Of a stretch of 64,000 nt of DNA, positions 60,010 through 64,000 are shown one piece after another. Where the stretch lies: the NCBI GenBank assembly GCA_000711775.1, contig ARYC01000106.1:1-64000 (forward strand), given 5' to 3'. The stretch is from Oxytricha trifallax (lineage: Eukaryota > Ciliophora > Spirotrichea > Sporadotrichida > Oxytrichidae). Positions within the stretch are counted from its first letter, which is position 1. Each line of letters opens with the position of its first letter. The notes under the pieces were generated by a model. The model did no database searches, had not been told where the DNA came from, and saw nothing but the letters and a program-made list of their open reading frames with translations. The position numbers and the translations under genes are program-made.

Positions 60010-60049
60010 AGGATCTGCAGGTTGATTGCTAAGCTATGCACTGCAAGTA
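60010..60049. ncRNA. conserved short sequence between A copies
   Basis: GGTTGATTGCTAAGCTATGC, counterpart of 40316-40350. CTGCAG before and CTGCAAG after could pair into a short hairpin. Nature unknown. Confidence 0.25.
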
Positions 60050-60288
60050 TATTGAGAAGTTCTAAAAGTTTTTAATGAAATATTGATAAATTTTATTCTA
60101 AATCTGATTATATTGATTTGAAATATTTGATAAATTTAATAAATTATTAAGACATTGCTTTTTTCTTTTATAAATTAAGTTTCAGCAATCAAATATAAAA
60201 TCTATGAAATGATTAATTAATATATAATAGTTTCATTCAATACATATTTAATTATTATCGAATTATTGTTTGCTACGTATATTTCGCA

Positions 60289-60702
60289 TCATTTTTCTGG
60301 ATTTAAATATTTCCCTCTGGTAGATCTCTTGTACAATTTACTAAAATATTTTAAATGTTAAGTTTTTATGTCATTTAGAATTTTACATATACTTTGCTTG
60401 ATTATTAGAAGCTCCCCTTCTGTTTTTGCACATTAAAGTTATTAAATTAACTCATAAAGTCTGTTACATAAAATATAAATCTCAAAACTTAAATTGCCGA
60501 TCTTTATATTCAAGATAATCTTAGAATAGATAAATTTTCCTATTAATTTTTTTAGATCTGTTATATTTAACGCAGCATTCTTTTGAATTGATAAGAATTT
60601 TTTCCATTAAATTTTTCAATTTTCTAATTGTTTTTGTTCTAAAGTTATTGTAAAAATCTAAGTACAGAGGTTAGCGCAATAATATATTGATACTTTAACC
60701 AT
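60289..60702 (-). pseudogene. family A copy, one in-frame TGA
   Basis: 138 codons, starting M-V-K-V-S-I-Y-Y-C-A-N-L-C-T-Q-I-F-T-I-T-L-E-Q-K-Q and ending R-G-K-Y-L-N-P-E-K. One TGA at codon 29 and no frameshift. Sister of 40901. Downstream of the TGA the K-T-E-G-E-L-L-I-I-K-Q-S-I-C block is well kept. Upstream motif TTAAATATTCAAAT at about 60759. Confidence 0.65.
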
Positions 60703-60758
60703 TTTTATATTTATTTTTTATAATTATAATTAAATAAGCTGTTATATATAACCAAAAT

Positions 60759-60772
60759 TAAATATTCAAATA
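60759..60772 (-). promoter_or_regulatory. upstream motif of family A copy
   Basis: TTAAATATTCAAAT, about 57-70 bp upstream of 60702. Confidence 0.5.
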
Positions 60773-61226
60773 GAAGGTTTAAGAGATGCAAATATCTAAT
60801 AAAAATAAAATTTAAATAGATTTACTAAATTTAATACTTCTTCAAAGAGACAAATAATATTTAGTTGATGTCTTATTTTGTTCAAATTAATTAAAATATT
60901 AAAACTTATTAAGAATTGATTATCAAAATAATCGTTATAAATATTTAGTGGTACTATTTAATCTTTATTTTTATTTAATCACTAAGATACTTTTAGTGAT
61001 GTTAATAATTTTCAATATTTTTTTATAAAATTAACTTTTATAAAACATCAATGCAATTTATTTCATTATATAAAATCTAATAAAAATATAGTTTTTAGCT
61101 TAATTAAGAAAAATTTAATTAATTAATTATTTCATTTCATACTATAAATGTGATAAAATAATAATCTAGTTTTTTTTGCTTAAATTTATATCTAGATTCT
61201 TTTTAAATCTTGCATCTCACGTATAT

Positions 61227-61234
61227 GATTTTTA
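61227..61234. repeat. 8-bp target site duplication, left
   Basis: GATTTTTA, repeated exactly at 61894-61901. Confidence 0.85.
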
Positions 61235-61893
61235 GGCTAAGGTGACAAACACTCACCCCCCATAAGGTATACTTTTAAATGTGTACTATGATAGAACTCG
61301 ACCTCTTGAGTAAACTTTTTTTAAGGACTGATTGTGGCTGGGTTTTACTTTTCGAGATATCACACTCACTAGTCAAAAATTTATATATAAAATCATTAAA
61401 TTTGGCTTTGAAAAAATTTTGAAATTTTTATAAAAGTATCTTAATTTCCATAATCTGATGAATTTTAAGGTTGGGAATTATTTTGAGTATAAATTGTTTT
61501 CTGAAATTTTTATCCAGATCTTGACTCTAAAAATCATCATTTATCTTTTTAAATATTAAATACCATTTTAATATTTAAAAAGATAAATGATGATTTTTAG
61601 AGTCAAGATCTGGATAAAAATTTCAGAAAACAATTTATACTCAAAATAATTCCCAACCTTAAAATTTCATCAGATTATGGAAATTAAGATATTTTTATAA
61701 AAATTTCAAAATTTTTTCAAAGCCAAATTTAATGATTTTATATATAAATTTTTGACTAGTGAGTGTGATATCTCGAAAAGTAAAACCCAGCCACAATCAG
61801 TCCTTAAAAAAAGTTTACTCAAGAGGTCGAGTTCTATCATAGTACACATTTAAAAGTATACCTTATGGGGGGTGAGTGTTTGTCACCTAAGCC
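61235..61893. mobile_element. 659-bp foldback (MITE-like) element
   Basis: Almost perfect palindrome: arms of about 325 bp from GGCTAAGGTGACAAACACTC to its complement, centred near 61564. A C-tract follows the tip (CACTCACCCCCC), echoing the C-rich tip of the 951-bp element. Perfect 8-bp duplication GATTTTTA. No coding capacity. Inserted within a family A copy. Confidence 0.85.
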
Positions 61894-61901
61894 GATTTTT
61901 A
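61894..61901. repeat. 8-bp target site duplication, right
   Basis: GATTTTTA, pairing with 61227-61234. Confidence 0.85.
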
Positions 61902-62180
61902 TTAGTAAGCTATATGTTCAATCTATTGTTGCTTCATTTTTATATGCCCTATAATAATTTTACTCCATATTATGAATTTTTCTCTTTAAAATGTGTAAAA
62001 AGGGATGATTTTTAGACAAGTAATATCAATTTCATTCACATATATTTTTTTAATTAGATTCTTTTTTAATAAACTTTATTATAATATTTAAGTGGTTTTT
62101 TGTCAATTTATAAAGAACATAATATTTTTTCAAAGGCTTGTCTTAATTATTGAGCAATGATCAATTGAGGTTTTTACCAT

Positions 62181-63362
62181 ATGTAATTTACAAGCTATTA
62201 TTAAAATAAAATACGATAGTTTAAGATACTAACCAATCATTTAATTAAACAATTTTATGAATATTTGTATTTAATTAGGAATAAAGAGAGTACAACACTC
62301 GAAAACGTAATAATAAGGATTAGATTATAGTCATGAAATGTAAATATGTTAAAAGCTTTTTTATTAATATATTTTTATTAAATAATAACAATTAACAGCT
62401 AAGTAAAAATATTCTAACAAAAATATTTATTAAATCATAAGGGGTTACTCTCAATTAAATTGATAAATGAAAATTTAATTGTAAAATGAATGATTTTTGA
62501 ATTTTCTAAATGAACCAAAGAAGAATAATTTTAATAAAGTGAATATAATACTCTAAATATATTATACTCTAGTGAAAATGCACTTGGAAGTATGTGTTTC
62601 AAATAAATATAATTGGTTTAAAAATATGTAAGTTATAATTTTTATAAAAAATAAATAAAAAGTTTTTTACCGCCAGATTAATAAAGTAGCTATGAATCAT
62701 AAAGAAAATAAAATGTTAAGAAAAAAAAATAATTAAAATATTTAATTATCTCAATATATCTTATTAGGATTATTAAATATTTTTTAAAAATGAAAAAAAA
62801 ATTCATGATTTTAACCCCAAAAGTATTATATATATTTAATTTTGTTATCATTTTTTCTCACATATATTTACAGTGAGCGACCAAGACGAGAAAATGATAC
62901 TTGCACTGAAATATGTAGATGGAAAAAAAATATTTAAAAATACATTTTGAGAAAAACCTCTTTCAGTCGTTTATGAATTCGGGTACTAAAGGTACAAAAT
63001 TCCTGGAGATATAAATTCTGGAGTTCGACACTATTAAGTCATATAGAAAACAATAGAGAAGGAAAATTTCATCTAAAAATCCTAAAACCATCTTTAATAA
63101 TTAATGGCCTCTATTTATTATGTAAATATATATGATAAATAATAATGATTAGTATCTAATATATCTAGAATTAATTTTGATTTCTAGATTTTTAATTTCC
63201 CTTGCCTTAAAGGATTCACTATATAATTTGTTAAGGATAACATTAATATAAGTAAAATAATTTTATTAGGAAACTATTATTTAGCTTTATAAATAAAGAT
63301 TTATAAAGGAAGTGTTTTTATTTAAATTAATTTAAGTTAAATAATAATTATATATTTTAACT
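62181..63362. other. AT-rich spacer with one mildly GC-richer patch
   Basis: 62870-63080 is slightly richer in GC (GTGAGCGACCAAGACGAGAA), with short open frames but no convincing protein. Confidence 0.35.
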
Positions 63363-63767
63363 TCATTTTGTTGGGAATATTTCATATTCACAAATCATAT
63401 CCCAATCAAATAATTTGTTAACTTCCTTTTAAATCTAGTTAAATACTAAATTTAACTGATTTAAAATGTTTATTAACTACTTCTGTGAGATAGTCCATTG
63501 AATTTTAATATAGAATCGACTAAATTTTTTTAATAATTTTTTAATATATTTTCTTTATTTGCCAAAGTTTTTATATTTTTCTTTTCTGAGATGTCTAACA
63601 GAATCAAGCATATTGTAAACAATATATTCTGATTTCTAAATCTTATACAAATTTCTTATTGCAAATTTGTTGTATTTATACTGTTGCTATTCTTTCATTC
63701 TGTTCAAAGTAATCATAAATGCATTACTACAAGTGATAGTAGAGTCTTCAATATATGTTCTGACCAT
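63363..63767 (-). CDS. family A protein, intact
   Basis: 134 residues, open. Starts M-V-R-T-Y-I-E-D-S-T-I-T-C-S-N-A-F-M-I-T-L, then N-R-M-K-E-Q-Q-Q-Y, a strongly basic middle (H-L-R-K-E-K-Y-K-N-F-G-K-Q-R), and ends Y-E-I-F-P-T-K. Shortest intact A copy. Lys at position 3 is replaced by Arg. Closest in style to 45487. Function unknown; a nucleic-acid-binding role would fit the charge but is only inference. Confidence 0.8.
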
Positions 63768-64000
63768 AAATAGAAAAATTATAAGAATTTTATTATTAGA
63801 ACATATTTATTAGAAAATTAAAAATATAAATCAAATATCAAACCCAATATTTAATATCAAAAATATATTTAATTTAGAAATATTAATCTCTAATTAAGAT
63901 TAGATTCAAAATTTGGTACAGTAGGAAAATTATAATTTGCGCTGAGCATTTTTATTTAATCAATTAATTAAAATCTATTATAATAATGTTCAGAATTTAT

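Larger units (their letters stand above)
61132..62180 (-). pseudogene. family A copy split by a foldback element
   Basis: Starts M-V-K-T-S-I-D-H-C-S-I-I-K-T at 62180 and is soon frameshifted. A plausible end S-M-K-TGA lies at 61132. Removing the 659-bp palindrome and one 8-bp duplication leaves about 380 bp, near family length. More decayed than the split copy at 55734. Confidence 0.5.

Noticed and set aside
5139-63767. Family A and B copies considered as transposase or virus-like genes
   Set aside because: No catalytic motifs, no terminal repeats around copies, different orientations and shared promoters; they look like a dispersed gene family.

Overview
ORGANISM. The window looks like germline (micronuclear) DNA of a spirotrich ciliate of the Oxytricha/Stylonychia group. 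Three things seen in the sequence support this. (1) Telomere-like C4A4/G4T4 blocks end transposon-like elements at about 753-769, 3062-3078 and 3573-3590, the hallmark of the TBE (telomere-bearing element) transposons of oxytrichids. (2) Reading frames are long only if TAA and TAG are read as glutamine and TGA is the only stop. (3) The DNA is extremely AT-rich, with small coding islands far apart. Species is not determined. All reading frames below use that code.

LAYOUT. 1-3.7 kb: three TBE-like pieces. The first carries a protein-kinase-like frame, the second is decayed, the third is a bare left end. 5-64 kb: a dispersed array of about 30 copies of small genes (124-150 codons) that I do not recognise from any named family. 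They form two sequence groups. Family A starts M-V-K-x-x-I-[DE] with a conserved Cys near residue 13 and an F-x-I block. Family B starts M-Q-S-E and has a G-T-I-N-Y-K-F-I block. Both end in hydrophobic-P-x-K followed at once by TGA, which suggests one superfamily. In family A, three copies are on the + strand and the rest on the minus strand; all B copies are on the + strand. About half are open from ATG to TGA, eight have one in-frame TGA and no frameshift, and the rest are frameshifted or interrupted.

HOW THEY ARE ARRANGED. 5-10 kb, 12.7-20.1 kb and 22.9-30.3 kb are diverged copies of one block (A+, B+, A-, B+, then B+ and A- in the last two). At 35.9-37.2 kb and 43.2-44.4 kb an A gene and a coiled-coil B gene sit head to head about 0.4 kb apart. 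From 45.5 kb to the end, about ten A copies lie in tandem on the minus strand. Most copies of both families have a motif close to TTAAATATTCAAAT some 35-105 bp upstream of ATG, so they probably share a promoter.

INVADERS AND ISLANDS. Long near-perfect palindromes (foldback or MITE-like elements) sit at 10547-11497, 29238-29668, 35322-35735, 47787-48045, 55828-56925 and 61235-61893. Two have perfect 8-bp target duplications. Two interrupt A genes, and one of these carries an intron-containing Cys-rich gene segment in its loop. Short GC-richer coding islands (20.8, 30.7, 33.0, 33.4, 37.4-38.9, 40.5, 42.7 and 54.8 kb) may be macronuclear-destined segments or relics. One of them holds a kinase G-T-P-D-Y-I-A-P-E motif.
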